Shown here piece by piece: positions 27,060 through 35,500 of a stretch of DNA of 64,000 bases (position 1 is the stretch's first letter; each line of letters starts with the position of its first letter). The DNA comes from DAIODI01 sp046349255 (GTDB taxonomy: Bacteria; Pseudomonadota; Alphaproteobacteria; Rhizobiales; Aestuariivirgaceae): the NCBI GenBank assembly GCA_046349255.1, contig JAXMCR010000002.1, positions 62,001 to 126,000 on the forward strand, given 5' to 3'. Under the pieces are notes generated by a model that worked only from the letters and a program-made list of their open reading frames with translations, was not told where the DNA came from and searched no databases. A program made the translations under genes and the position numbers.

Positions 27060-27941
27060 TCAGCCTGGATCAAGTGTACCGAACTTCGCGACCAGCAGCA
27101 TTACGGCAATACCCAGAGCAATTTCCAATCCGGTGACGCGGACAAGGCGATACATACTCTTGCTGTCCCTTGGGTCGATGCGGGGGACGAGCAGGTACCG
27201 ATTGGTCAGTGCCATCCCTGTCATTACGAACACGAGTGCGATTTTCACAAGCAGCAATTGTCGATACGGAGATGTCCAGTCGGCCGTCCACCCGACGATC
27301 AGCAGCATGTTGACAATGCCCGACGTGACCACGATAGCGACAGCGATGTGGCCGAGGAACGAAAACTGGATCAGCGCGGAACGGGCCGCACTTCGTAAGC
27401 GATCGTCGGACAGCAGACGCATCGTCAGCACCACCGGCAGTAGTGCACCAAACCAAGCACCTGCAGCGAGAACGTGAAGCACGTCGTTGAGACGGTGGAC
27501 AATGCCTAGCCACCCGTCTGTCATCACCGCGTGCCCGGTCAGCGACAACGCCGAGAGATTGAGGCCGGCCGCAAGCGTTATCCCTCGCGACCTCGCCGGA
27601 AACTCGAACCCCTGTGAAACGACAACGCCCACTACCCCGGCGACTGCAACAAGCCAGCTGGTGGCAAAGCCGCCGAAGGAAAGCGCGTCTGAGAGCGCTG
27701 CAAAACTAACGGCGCTTGACCAGTCGTCGTTAAGGTACGCAGCTTCGATTGGCAGGTAGGTGAGCGTTGCAGCGACCACGGTGAGGACAGCCACGGCGAA
27801 GACGGTGTGGAGCCTCCCCGTCAAATGTTGGGCAAGTTCGCTCGGCGTGATCAGCCAGAGATAGCCCCAGGCACCCCAAAGCTGCATTGCTGACAGAAAT
27901 CGCAGAAAACGACAGGCGACTAGGGCTTCGTCTGGGCTCAT
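27060..27941 (-). CDS. copD: Copper homeostasis membrane protein CopD
   Basis: This 293-residue integral membrane protein has eight or so hydrophobic helices and the CopD family histidines and motifs (LSLTGHAVMTDGWLGIVHRLNDVLHVLAAGAWFGALLPV, LLLVKIALVFVMTGMALTNRYLLVP). CopD works with periplasmic CopC to move copper across the inner membrane. It is the last gene of the minus-strand copper operon, 66 bases after copC. The length is normal for the short, stand-alone form. Confidence 0.92.
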   Translation of the reverse strand: MSPDEALVACRFLRFLSAMQLWGAWGYLWLITPSELAQHLTGRLHTVFAVAVLTVVAATLTYLPIEAAYLNDDWSSAVSFAALSDALSFGGFATSWLVAVAGVVGVVVSQGFEFPARSRGITLAAGLNLSALSLTGHAVMTDGWLGIVHRLNDVLHVLAAGAWFGALLPVVLTMRLLSDDRLRSAARSALIQFSFLGHIAVAIVVTSGIVNMLLIVGWTADWTSPYRQLLLVKIALVFVMTGMALTNRYLLVPRIDPRDSKSMYRLVRVTGLEIALGIAVMLLVAKFGTLDPG

Positions 27942-28007
27942 GGGCTAAGGCGAGTGGGGAATGTACGAATTGTGGACTTTCGTCCGCTCGCACATCCTCC
28001 GCTGCGA

Positions 28008-28376
28008 TTATGGTTTCACGGTGAACGTGTAATCCCCGTGGGTCTTGTGGCCGTCCTTTGAAAGCGCATGCCACTGAACGGTGTAAGCGCCGGGTGCAAG
28101 AGCGCTCGTCAGCGGAACCATCAAGGTGGTGTCGCCATCCATCAGCATCGGCTGTCCGGTTTGGACGGCCTTCTTGTCGGGACCCAAGACCTTCACGCCG
28201 GAAAATTTTAGATTGAGGTCCTCGCTGAACTTCAGATCAAGCTCGGTCGGTGAGGCGCTCACCGTCGAATTCGCAGCCGGCGTTGTTGTCGTCAGATGAG
28301 CGTGGGCAAACGCTTGCCCCGCTCCCGACGCCATGAGCGCAAGTACGATTGTCGAGCTCGTGATCAGTCTCTTCAT
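28008..28376 (-). CDS. copC: Periplasmic copper-binding protein CopC
   Basis: This 122-residue protein starts at the ATG at 28376 and has a signal peptide ending AGQAFA, so the mature protein begins with HAHLTTTTPAANSTV; the N-terminal His is the usual copper ligand. Another conserved copper site is near the C-terminus (SKDGHKTHGDYTFTV). The beta-barrel is complete. It presumably hands copper to CopD, encoded just downstream. Confidence 0.95.
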   Translation of the reverse strand: MKRLITSSTIVLALMASGAGQAFAHAHLTTTTPAANSTVSASPTELDLKFSEDLNLKFSGVKVLGPDKKAVQTGQPMLMDGDTTLMVPLTSALAPGAYTVQWHALSKDGHKTHGDYTFTVKP

Positions 28377-28417
28377 GGGCTTTCTCCTGAGATTGAAAGA
28401 AGCACTGCGACACAAAT

Positions 28418-28993
28418 TCAGCGTCGGCTTAGGTGAGACTTAGAAGGTGCGGTGTTGCTGCCGCTTGAGGCGACATGCCGCGTGACTAAGAGTGGGTTCA
28501 CCTGTCGACGTTGAAGTTCTTTCAGGAATTCTTGGAGGAACGGCTCACGTTCGGCTGGGGTGAGCCATTCGCCAATGTCCTTACGAATCAATCCCGATTT
28601 CAGCGTAAGTTGAAGATCGCCGAATTCGGGATCGATGGTGCGCTCGATCGTCAGCGCTTGAACAGGCATTGAGATCGGCGCAGCAGGGCGGCCGTTGGTG
28701 CTTCGCCGCGAGACCGTAAGAATCTCACCGTGCATCGTAATGAGCTCCTCTCGCCTTCGATCGCGATTACAAGCGACAAATGCAGCGGCCAGAAAGAGTG
28801 CCTCCACACCTGTGGCAAATCCAGCGAGCCGGGCGCCGTTCGAAAGGAAAAGCAGAACGAACATTGCCGCGACGCCGATGAATGCAATGACGACGACACG
28901 GAGCGCGCCTTCGCTGATCGAGCGATGCGGTGTAATCCGAAACGTCATTGATTGCGTGCGATCAGGAATGTGTTGCTCGGGTTGGTGTTCCAT
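28418..28993 (-). CDS. DUF2244 domain membrane protein
   Basis: This 191-residue protein has two hydrophobic segments near the N-terminus (VVVIAFIGVAAMFVLLFL and LAGFATGVEALFLAAAFVAC), followed by a soluble domain (DRRREELITMHGEILTVSRR, later FGDLQLTLKSGLIRKDIGEWLTPAEREPFLQEFLKELQR). This matches the DUF2244 family of alphaproteobacteria as I remember it. I chose the ATG at 28993 because AGGA lies at the correct distance; an ATG at 28948 is the alternative. DUF2244 genes often lie near cytochrome oxidase or copper genes, as here. Molecular role is unknown. Confidence 0.8.
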   Translation of the reverse strand: MEHQPEQHIPDRTQSMTFRITPHRSISEGALRVVVIAFIGVAAMFVLLFLSNGARLAGFATGVEALFLAAAFVACNRDRRREELITMHGEILTVSRRSTNGRPAAPISMPVQALTIERTIDPEFGDLQLTLKSGLIRKDIGEWLTPAEREPFLQEFLKELQRRQVNPLLVTRHVASSGSNTAPSKSHLSRR

Positions 28994-29082
28994 ATCGAGT
29001 CCTGCAGAGCGGCGCCTTTCGGCATCCCGATGAAAGTGGCGCTGAACGGACATGGTCCGTTCAGCCCATTCATTCTTGCTGT

Positions 29083-29559
29083 TCACTCCATCCCGGACCC
29101 GGGAGGCTTCACTTCGAATTCCACCGACAGGCTCCCCGCCTTCTCGAATGTCAAAGTCGCGGGAAACTTGGCGCCAGCCTTGGGTTGCTCCGGCACGTTC
29201 ATGAACATCACGTGCAGGTCCATCGGCTTGAGAACAACCGTTTGACCTGCTTTGACCGGAATGCCGTTCGGTAACTCCGACATCTTCATGACGCTGCCCT
29301 CCATCTTCATTTCGTGAAGCTGGATTTCGGGAGCTATGGGAGCGGTGACCTTGACAAGCCGGTCGTCCGCGCTGCCTGCATTGACAATCTTCATGTAGCC
29401 ACCGAGAACCTGCGCGCTCCCGGGAGCTTGCCGAGCCCATGGATGCTCCACGGTAATACTTCCCACCTTGAACTCGTGAGCGCGTGCCGGCGCCAATGCG
29501 AAATAGGCAGATGCAACGGTCAGTCCGATTGCAAATGCAAGTTGCTTGTAGAGTTTCAT
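29083..29559 (-). CDS. PCu(A)C-type periplasmic copper chaperone
   Basis: This 158-residue protein has a signal peptide (MKLYKQLAFAIGLTVASAYFALAPARA) and the PCu(A)C copper site: IQLHEMKMEGSVMKMSEL and, later, MDLHVMFMNVPEQP. These give the H(M)X10MX21HXM type ligand set of the family. Family members deliver copper to the CuA or CuB centre of cytochrome oxidase. It is preceded by the PepSY gene with a 14-base gap, so it is in the copper operon. Confidence 0.92.
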   Translation of the reverse strand: MKLYKQLAFAIGLTVASAYFALAPARAHEFKVGSITVEHPWARQAPGSAQVLGGYMKIVNAGSADDRLVKVTAPIAPEIQLHEMKMEGSVMKMSELPNGIPVKAGQTVVLKPMDLHVMFMNVPEQPKAGAKFPATLTFEKAGSLSVEFEVKPPGSGME

Positions 29560-29573
29560 CACCCGTTTCCCCC

Positions 29574-30989
29574 CTATGACGAAGCGCGGCCGTAACCCGC
29601 TTCCTTCCAGCGTTTGGGCAGCAGGTAATCGACGACGGCAAAGAGTGCGATCGCGAGACCTCCCAGTGGAAACAGCATCCCCAGACCTATCGCCAGAATG
29701 CCGATCGCTATCGGAATTCGAAAATCTCGGGGGTATAGCGGTGAGGAAATGGTTCCGATCGGCCGTCGTTTCCACCACATCACGATGCCGCTCAGGCACA
29801 TGAAGATGATTGAGAGGCAGAAGATAAAGTTGAGCGCGATATTCCAATACCCCATCTGCCCTTCGTGCAGTGCAATGCCGACGGCCATTGCTTTACCCGG
29901 CACCGAGTAGTTGTCGTAACCGACGGATGCGAGGATCTTGCCGGTGTACTGATCGACGTGAACGGTGCGATCACTCATGGGGTCCGGGCTGTCGTAGCTC
30001 ATCGAGTCCTGACTGAGGGTCCAGACGCCCTTCTCGTCCTTCGGCGCGGTGACCTGGAATCGGCCATCAAAGCCAATCGCTCGCCCGAGTGCGACAACGG
30101 ATTCGAGAACGACCGGTACTCCTTCAGGCAAGCCTTCAATTCCTGCCTTTGAGCCCGACGTTGGCATCAATGTCTGCTCGAGTGCCCACGGCACTTCCTT
30201 GATGGAGCCGTGGTTCATGCTCGCGTGCGTCTGATCGGACAGCGGGACATCGTCCCACTTCTGGGCCGGGAAGGTGCTCCAGGCCTGCATGTATTTGCCG
30301 CCCCAGACGCCGGCCCAGGACAACCCGGATATGAAGAAGAACAACATGATCAGCGACATCCAGAAGCCCGTCGCGGAGTGCAAGGACTTCCAGAGCGTTC
30401 TACCGGTTGCCGAGAAGTCCGGGACGATCGCAGACAGCCATCCTTCAGGCGAACGGGGCCACCACATGTAGAGTCCTGTCACGAGGAGGAGGATGCCGAG
30501 ACTGGCGGCAACTTCGATCAGAAAGTCGCCGGGGCCACCATCTCCACCGATCAAGAGCGTACCGTGAATCTTCGTGGCGAACTCCTTCCACGTACCGTCC
30601 TGTGCACGGTCTTGCAGGATCGTGCCCGTGTAGGGATCGACCGCGACAATGCGGTTTCCGTCTTCCAGATCGACACGAAAGAGCGCCGGATTATGAGGAC
30701 CATACGGCGCAATGTATTGACCGATCTTCCTCCCCGGATAAGCCGCAAGAACGGCTGCGCTCTGGGTCGTAATGCTTTGCGGGCTTCCGGCGGACTTGAT
30801 CGCAAGGCGATCGCCATACTCCGGGGCGAGCGTGGTGAACCACAGGATCATTAGCCCTGTGACAGCGAGCATCAGCAGAAATGGAACGACATACAGACCT
30901 GCGTAGAAATGCCAACGCCAAACCGCACGATAGAGGCGAGACGAGGCAGGGCTGATTGCCTGCTCTCTCGCAGCAGCAGTGACCGACAT
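29574..30989 (-). CDS. PepSY-associated transmembrane protein
   Basis: This 471-residue protein has several membrane helices (YRAVWRWHFYAGLYVVPFLLMLAVTGLMIL at the start, DFLIEVAASLGILLLVTGLYMWW, FWMSLIMLFFFISGLSWAGVWGG). Large periplasmic parts carry PepSY-like strands (VDPYTGTILQDRAQDG, VDQYTGKILASVGYDNYSVPGKAM). The start ATG at 30989 is preferred to the frame's first codon. Members (PiuB and relatives) are often linked to iron or copper import or reduction. The copper operon context suggests a copper role. Confidence 0.87.
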   Translation of the reverse strand: MSVTAAAREQAISPASSRLYRAVWRWHFYAGLYVVPFLLMLAVTGLMILWFTTLAPEYGDRLAIKSAGSPQSITTQSAAVLAAYPGRKIGQYIAPYGPHNPALFRVDLEDGNRIVAVDPYTGTILQDRAQDGTWKEFATKIHGTLLIGGDGGPGDFLIEVAASLGILLLVTGLYMWWPRSPEGWLSAIVPDFSATGRTLWKSLHSATGFWMSLIMLFFFISGLSWAGVWGGKYMQAWSTFPAQKWDDVPLSDQTHASMNHGSIKEVPWALEQTLMPTSGSKAGIEGLPEGVPVVLESVVALGRAIGFDGRFQVTAPKDEKGVWTLSQDSMSYDSPDPMSDRTVHVDQYTGKILASVGYDNYSVPGKAMAVGIALHEGQMGYWNIALNFIFCLSIIFMCLSGIVMWWKRRPIGTISSPLYPRDFRIPIAIGILAIGLGMLFPLGGLAIALFAVVDYLLPKRWKEAGYGRASS

Positions 30990-31061
30990 GGGTCGTCTCC
31001 TTGAAAAGCTAACGATGGCCGATGGCAAGTGCCATCGACCGAGGACCGAATACTCAGGAGA

Positions 31062-31451
31062 TCAACCGATTGGTGGGCCGCGAGGACTCGACGACGAGTA
31101 CCAGTTGCGGATGCGTGCCTCGCTCGGGGCTACGGCGAAATGGCCCTTTAGAATACCCGAGGCGGCTTCAACGCATGATGCAGGTGGCGCAGTGACCATC
31201 GCCACGTGCGCCATCGAACATGCGACGGGACACAGGATGCAGTTCTGTGAATGGTCTTCGCCAGGGACCTTGTTGCGGTCCTGACCGGTCTGTTTGCAGA
31301 TCGAAGCGTCGAGCGCGACCTGCAGCGCCTGCTCGGCCGTCAATGCCGGCTTCGGTACGGCAGCCAGAACGACGGGAAAGATCAAAGCAGCAATCAACAG
31401 GCGGACAACCGCCAGCCGAACGGCCAGTATTCGCAATGCGCCAAGTCGCAT
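31062..31451 (-). CDS. DUF2946 family small membrane protein
   Basis: This 129-residue protein has an N-terminal hydrophobic helix (LAVRLAVVRLLIAALIFPVVLAA) and a cysteine-containing centre (CKQTGQDRNKVPGEDHSQNCILCPVACSMAHVAM) that fits the DUF2946 family, in which His/Cys residues are thought to bind metal. It is the first gene of the copper operon and faces the cobalamin riboswitch across a divergent spacer. The role is inferred from context. Confidence 0.7.
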   Translation of the reverse strand: MRLGALRILAVRLAVVRLLIAALIFPVVLAAVPKPALTAEQALQVALDASICKQTGQDRNKVPGEDHSQNCILCPVACSMAHVAMVTAPPASCVEAASGILKGHFAVAPSEARIRNWYSSSSPRGPPIG

Positions 31452-31564
31452 ACGCTTGATCCCCTCGGCCGACCTAAATAGCGGACAACAGCGGATACGG
31501 CAACTCGCAGGTCATCGCAGATGACCCATTGCTCGTTGCGCCGTGCGCCGATACGATTTCAAAG

Positions 31565-31755
31565 TGATGGTGCCGGAAGCGAAAACTGGCTTCCGGCTGA
31601 AAAGGGAACACGGTGGTGGCGACCCAATCCGGGGCCGATGCCGTGGCTGCCCCCGCAACTGTGAGCGGCTAGAGAGATCGCGCATGCCACTGGCAACCAG
31701 CCGGGAAGGAGCGATCTCTCCACGATCCGCGAGCCAGGAGACCTGCCATCACCGG
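31565..31755 (+). ncRNA. Cobalamin (B12) riboswitch
   Basis: The core landmarks are in the expected order: GATGGTGCCGG at the start of P1/P2, AAAAGGGAACACGGTG at about 31600-31615, GCCGTGGCTGCCCCCGCAAC with TGTGAGCGG (about 31640-31668), the P6/P7 part with CACTGGCAACCAGCCGGGAAGG, and the B12 box GCCAGGAGACCTGCC at 31733-31747. It lies 60 bases before a CbiM-like permease on the same strand. Adenosylcobalamin would be expected to repress that gene. Exact limits are approximate. Confidence 0.95.
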
Positions 31756-31815
31756 GCGCACACCGCTCGAGTTCCAAAACAATCTTTGCACGGTGGGTGC
31801 AAGAAAGGATCGCAC

Positions 31816-32493
31816 ATGCATATCGAACCTGGCCTCGTTGCTGATTCCAAGCTCTGGTTGAGCTACGTCACGGCAGCAGGCGCTGGCACCTTCGCGTTGA
31901 AGGCAGCGGCGCAGACGCTGCGGGATCGCGGGGCGCTCTCCCTGTTTACGAGGAGTGTCGTCACGACTGCACTGGTCTTTTGCTTCTTCGAAGTGCTTCC
32001 TCACTATCCAATCGGCGTTTCCGAGGTGCATCTCATTCTCGGGTCCACACTGTTTTTGATCTTTGGTATGGCGCCAGCCGCGATCGGCCTAGCCTTGGGC
32101 CTGCTTCTGCAGGGCCTGTTCTTTGCGCCGTTCGATCTTCCCCAGTATGGCATGAACGTCACCACGCTTTTGGTTCCGCTCTTCGCGTTGCAGGCAGTTG
32201 CTGAACGGACGATCAAGCGCGAAACAGCCTATGTTGATCTGAAATATCGCCAGGCTTTGTTGCTTTCGACCATCGATCAGGCCGGGATCGTGTCGTGGGT
32301 GGCATTCTGGGCGATCTATGGCCAAGGGTTTTCGGCGACCAACCTCGAGTCGATCGCTACGTTTGGAGTGGCCTACATGGCCGTCATCATCGTTGAGCCG
32401 CTTGCCGATCTGTTGGTGTTGGCGGTTGTGAAGGGTCTCCATTCTCTAAAGGGAAGTGGCCTGGTCGAGCGAAGGCTGTTTGACGCGGCCTGA
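31816..32493 (+). CDS. CbiM-like ECF transporter permease/substrate-binding component
   Basis: This 225-residue membrane protein starts MHIEPGLV, the His-containing N-terminus typical of CbiM-type cobalt/nickel S components, and has about six helices (for example VVTTALVFCFFEVLPHYPIGVSEVHLILGSTLFLIFGMAPAAIG). It is preceded by AAAGGA and by a cobalamin riboswitch. No CbiN, CbiQ or CbiO gene follows, so it is orphaned here. Energy-coupling components may be encoded elsewhere. The metal is likely cobalt, given the riboswitch. Confidence 0.82.
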   Translation: MHIEPGLVADSKLWLSYVTAAGAGTFALKAAAQTLRDRGALSLFTRSVVTTALVFCFFEVLPHYPIGVSEVHLILGSTLFLIFGMAPAAIGLALGLLLQGLFFAPFDLPQYGMNVTTLLVPLFALQAVAERTIKRETAYVDLKYRQALLLSTIDQAGIVSWVAFWAIYGQGFSATNLESIATFGVAYMAVIIVEPLADLLVLAVVKGLHSLKGSGLVERRLFDAA

Positions 32494-32666
32494 CTCTAGG
32501 CTCTTGCTCTCCTTTGAGAGGGTCGGGTGCAAATGCGCCCGACCTTCCTCGACGGATGCATCGAACTCAAGTCCGCGCGAGAATGTTCCTTCCCTCCGCG
32601 ACGCATCTTTCTCAATCATGCATCACTACAGATGCCTCGGGCAGAGCAACTTGCGGGATCGAGCTT

Positions 32667-33137
32667 ATGGACACCTCACATTGGATCTGGTTAGCAACAG
32701 CTGCGTACGGCATCCATGCGCTGGAGGAGTTCATCTTGGACTGGAGGGATTGGGCGCGTAACGTGTTTGGACTTCCTGTCGAGTGGTCGCATTTCTACGT
32801 CGTGAATTTCCTCGTCATTGTGCTGGGTATAGTGGGGGCAAACGTTGTTACCGCCACGCCTTGGCTTGGCCTCGGGTTTGCCGGGTTGATGATCATCAAC
32901 GCGCTCTTCTTTCATATTGCTCCGATGATTTGGACACGCGGCCGGTACTCGCCAGGAGTCGCGACCGCGGTGCTTTTTCTTCTGCCGGTGGGATTGTTGT
33001 GCTTCCGCGCCCAAAACATCCGTTTACCACTGGCTTGGACGGATGTTTCCGGGTCGCTTTTGGTGGGCGCATTGTTGATGGCAACACCCATTATCCTGCT
33101 GAAGATAAAGGATCTGCCCTACTTCAAACAGAACTAG
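32667..33137 (+). CDS. HXXEE domain membrane protein
   Basis: This 156-residue protein has four to five hydrophobic segments and begins MDTSHWIWLATAAYGIHALEEFILDW. That contains the His-x-x-Glu-Glu motif (HALEE) that names the family. Further polar membrane residues are seen in FHIAPMIW. The start at 32667 gives this motif near residue 17. It follows the CbiM-like gene by 173 bases and may be part of the same transcript. Function of the family is unknown. Confidence 0.8.
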   Translation: MDTSHWIWLATAAYGIHALEEFILDWRDWARNVFGLPVEWSHFYVVNFLVIVLGIVGANVVTATPWLGLGFAGLMIINALFFHIAPMIWTRGRYSPGVATAVLFLLPVGLLCFRAQNIRLPLAWTDVSGSLLVGALLMATPIILLKIKDLPYFKQN

Positions 33138-33285
33138 GTCGCGACCAGGGTCACGTTGCGATGTCCCAGCATTCGAGGCTCGGCTCAACGAACATCAGTT
33201 GGATAATACGAGCTGGCTCGGGTGCAATTGCGCAAAGCGATGGCGATCGACAAAAATTCCATCGCTCTCCACGATGGATAAACTA

Positions 33286-33301
33286 TGTTGAACGTTCAAC
33301 A
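33286..33301. promoter_or_regulatory. 16-bp perfect palindrome, candidate operator site 1 of the TetR regulon
   Basis: TGTTGA-ACGT-TCAACA lies about 72-87 bases before the oxidoreductase start at 33374. It shares arms and four-base spacing with the repeats at 46973-46992 and 50980-50999. Confidence 0.6.
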
Positions 33302-33373
33302 ATTTGCCAATAGATGGACAGATATCGAGTTTTAGGCGGCAAGGAGCGGAGCTTGGCTGCGACCGGCTTCAGT

Positions 33374-34375
33374 ATGAAGGAAGTCATCCTGGCGCGTCGA
33401 CCAAGCGGCGCCCCTGTCCCTCAAGATTTCTCAGTGCGTGAGCACGAACTTCCCGACTGTGGCGATGGTGAGGTCACTATTTCCACCCAGTACATCTCCA
33501 TCGACCCGTACGTTCGATGCCTGCTCGATGAAGCAAGTCCCTATGGGGAAACGCTCGCTCTCGGCGAGCGGATTACAGGAGACGCGTTGAGCATCGTCGT
33601 TCGCTCAGCTTGCAGCGCAATGCCTGTGGGGAGCATGGTTGTAGGCCGAACTGGTTGGGCAACGCTGTCGAATGTTAAGAGTGGGGCACTTCGGAATGTG
33701 GAACCGTGGATCAAGAACCTGCCGACGGTGTTGAGTTCCCTCGGTGGTACAGGACTGACTGCATTCGTGGGCGTTACTGAGATCGCAAATCCGAAGCTTG
33801 GAGAAATCGCCCTTGTATCGGGCGCGAGCGGTGGCGTTGGTATCCTTGCAATACAATTACTTAGGGCTGCCGGATGCCAAGTAATCGCACTCGCGGGTGG
33901 GTCGTCGAAAACTCAGCATCTTCGTTCAGAATTGGGTTTCAATCATGTGATCGATTACAAGGAAACGGCGAGCCTCACAGATGCAATTCGGCAGTGGGCA
34001 CCAAAAGGCATCGACATCTATTTCGATAACGTGGGCGGTCGGCTGAGCGAGGAGGTTTATCGCAATCTTGCAGTAGGATCGCGTGTAGTTCTTTGCGGGG
34101 AGGTGTCGCAGTATAATTCCCCTGGTAAAGAGTTTAATCCCCGATTGCTTGGTCCGCTGATGGCCCAAAGAGCATCTGTCAGCGCATTTCTAGTATCGGA
34201 TTACAGATCGAACTTTGAAGAATATAGAAAGCGAATCCAGCGACTTCTCGACGAACGGAAGTTGACGGACGTGCACGATATCGTAGACGGGATCGAAAGC
34301 GCGCCTATCGCACTGATTGGCATGTTGCGGGGCGACAATCGAGGCAAGCGAATGGTTAAAGTCACCGGCACCTAA
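33374..34375 (+). CDS. NADP-dependent zinc-free MDR-type oxidoreductase (CurA/leukotriene B4 reductase-like)
   Basis: This 333-residue protein fits the medium-chain dehydrogenase subgroup that reduces enones: MKEVILARRPSGAPVPQDFSVREHELP, YISIDPYVRCLLDE, LGGTGLTAFVGVTEIANPKLGEIALVSGASGGVGILAIQL (the NADP site) and FDNVGGRLSEEVYRNLAVGSRVVLCGEVSQYN. No structural zinc cysteines are seen. An upstream ATG at 33314 would add 20 residues without family features, so I chose 33374. Candidate operator site 1 precedes it. It may reduce an unsaturated intermediate of the neighbouring catabolic pathway. Confidence 0.83.
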   Translation: MKEVILARRPSGAPVPQDFSVREHELPDCGDGEVTISTQYISIDPYVRCLLDEASPYGETLALGERITGDALSIVVRSACSAMPVGSMVVGRTGWATLSNVKSGALRNVEPWIKNLPTVLSSLGGTGLTAFVGVTEIANPKLGEIALVSGASGGVGILAIQLLRAAGCQVIALAGGSSKTQHLRSELGFNHVIDYKETASLTDAIRQWAPKGIDIYFDNVGGRLSEEVYRNLAVGSRVVLCGEVSQYNSPGKEFNPRLLGPLMAQRASVSAFLVSDYRSNFEEYRKRIQRLLDERKLTDVHDIVDGIESAPIALIGMLRGDNRGKRMVKVTGT

Positions 34376-34399
34376 CTGCCGCCTCAACCTCAAACGCCA

Positions 34400-35500
34400 T
34401 CATACCGATCTGCGATCGCCGGTGTCTTCGCGGAGGAGAACCGACCGACTAAAGTCGATGCAAACACCGACGTCGTCACTCAAGTTCGGTATAGGATCGC
34501 GGACTGACGCCACGACCGAATATCCGCAAGACTTCAATTGCACCTGAATATGGCACCGCTCGCCGAAGTACTGTCGCTCCAGAACCCTGCCTTTCCACTC
34601 GCCTTTAGAAGATGAGTTGATACGTACCCATTCGGGTCGCGCCGCAACAACAACGGCATCCCCCTTTTCATAGCGGGGCTTGCCTGGACATGTGACCGTC
34701 CCGAGTCCCACGAGTTCTACTCGATAGCCGTCACCGCTCGACTCGACGACTCGGCCACTGAAAAAGTTCATTTCCCCCACGAACTCGGCCACGAAGCGGT
34801 TCTGCGGTCGTTCGTAAAGTTCAAGCGGTGTGCTGCACTGAACCATGCGGCCTTGCGACATCACGGCCACACGGTCGGACAGCGTCAACGCCTCTTCTTG
34901 GTCGTGCGTCACGAAAACGAATGTAATGCCCACTTCACGCTGCAGAGCGCGCAGCTCCAGTTGCATGCGTTCACGGAGCTTCTTGTCGAGGGCGGCAAGC
35001 GGTTCGTCGAGCAACAGCACCTTGGGCTTCAGCACGAGCGCGCGGGCCAGCGCCACTCGCTGCAGCTGACCTCCAGATAGCTGGTTCGGTTTACGGGACC
35101 CGAACCCCTGGAGCCCGATCAGAGCCAGCATATCGTCCACGCGTCTTGCCTGCTCCGCCGAGCCCAATCGAAGCCGCCGCAGCCCGTAGGCAATGTTTTC
35201 CGCCACGCTCAGGTGTGGAAAGATCGCATAACTCTGGAATACGAGATTGGTAGGTCTCCGGTAGGGGGGCTCCCGCGATACGTCGCTACCATCGATGACA
35301 ACACTGCCGGACGTCGGAAACTCGAGGCCGCTAAGGATCCTCAGTAGCGTAGTCTTGCCGCAACCCGATGGTCCGAGCAGGGAAAAGAACTCCCCCTCTG
35401 CGATCTTCAGATCAATCTTCTCAAGAGCAACCACCGGCCCGAACTGCTTGCGAACGTCGTTGATCTGGATGAAGTCGCTGCTTAGCGGATCATCGGTCAT
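34400..35500 (-). CDS. ABC transporter ATPase, polyamine type (PotA-like)
   Basis: This 366-residue protein is the cytoplasmic ATPase of the importer. It has Walker A GPSGCGKTT, signature LSGGQLQR, Walker B LLLDEPLAALD, the switch His in VFVTHDQEEA, and a C-terminal TOBE domain (about 280-355, with VVAARPEWVRI). This matches PotA/PotG-type importers of polyamines and related cations. It is the last gene of the ten-gene catabolic operon, and its ATG overlaps the permease stop (ATGA). Confidence 0.9.
   Translation of the reverse strand: MTDDPLSSDFIQINDVRKQFGPVVALEKIDLKIAEGEFFSLLGPSGCGKTTLLRILSGLEFPTSGSVVIDGSDVSREPPYRRPTNLVFQSYAIFPHLSVAENIAYGLRRLRLGSAEQARRVDDMLALIGLQGFGSRKPNQLSGGQLQRVALARALVLKPKVLLLDEPLAALDKKLRERMQLELRALQREVGITFVFVTHDQEEALTLSDRVAVMSQGRMVQCSTPLELYERPQNRFVAEFVGEMNFFSGRVVESSGDGYRVELVGLGTVTCPGKPRYEKGDAVVVAARPEWVRINSSSKGEWKGRVLERQYFGERCHIQVQLKSCGYSVVASVRDPIPNLSDDVGVCIDFSRSVLLREDTGDRRSV

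Noticed and set aside
28994..29641. N-terminal extension of the DUF2244 frame
   Set aside because: This part is antisense-strand frame noise over the PCu(A)C gene; the ribosome site supports the start at 28993.
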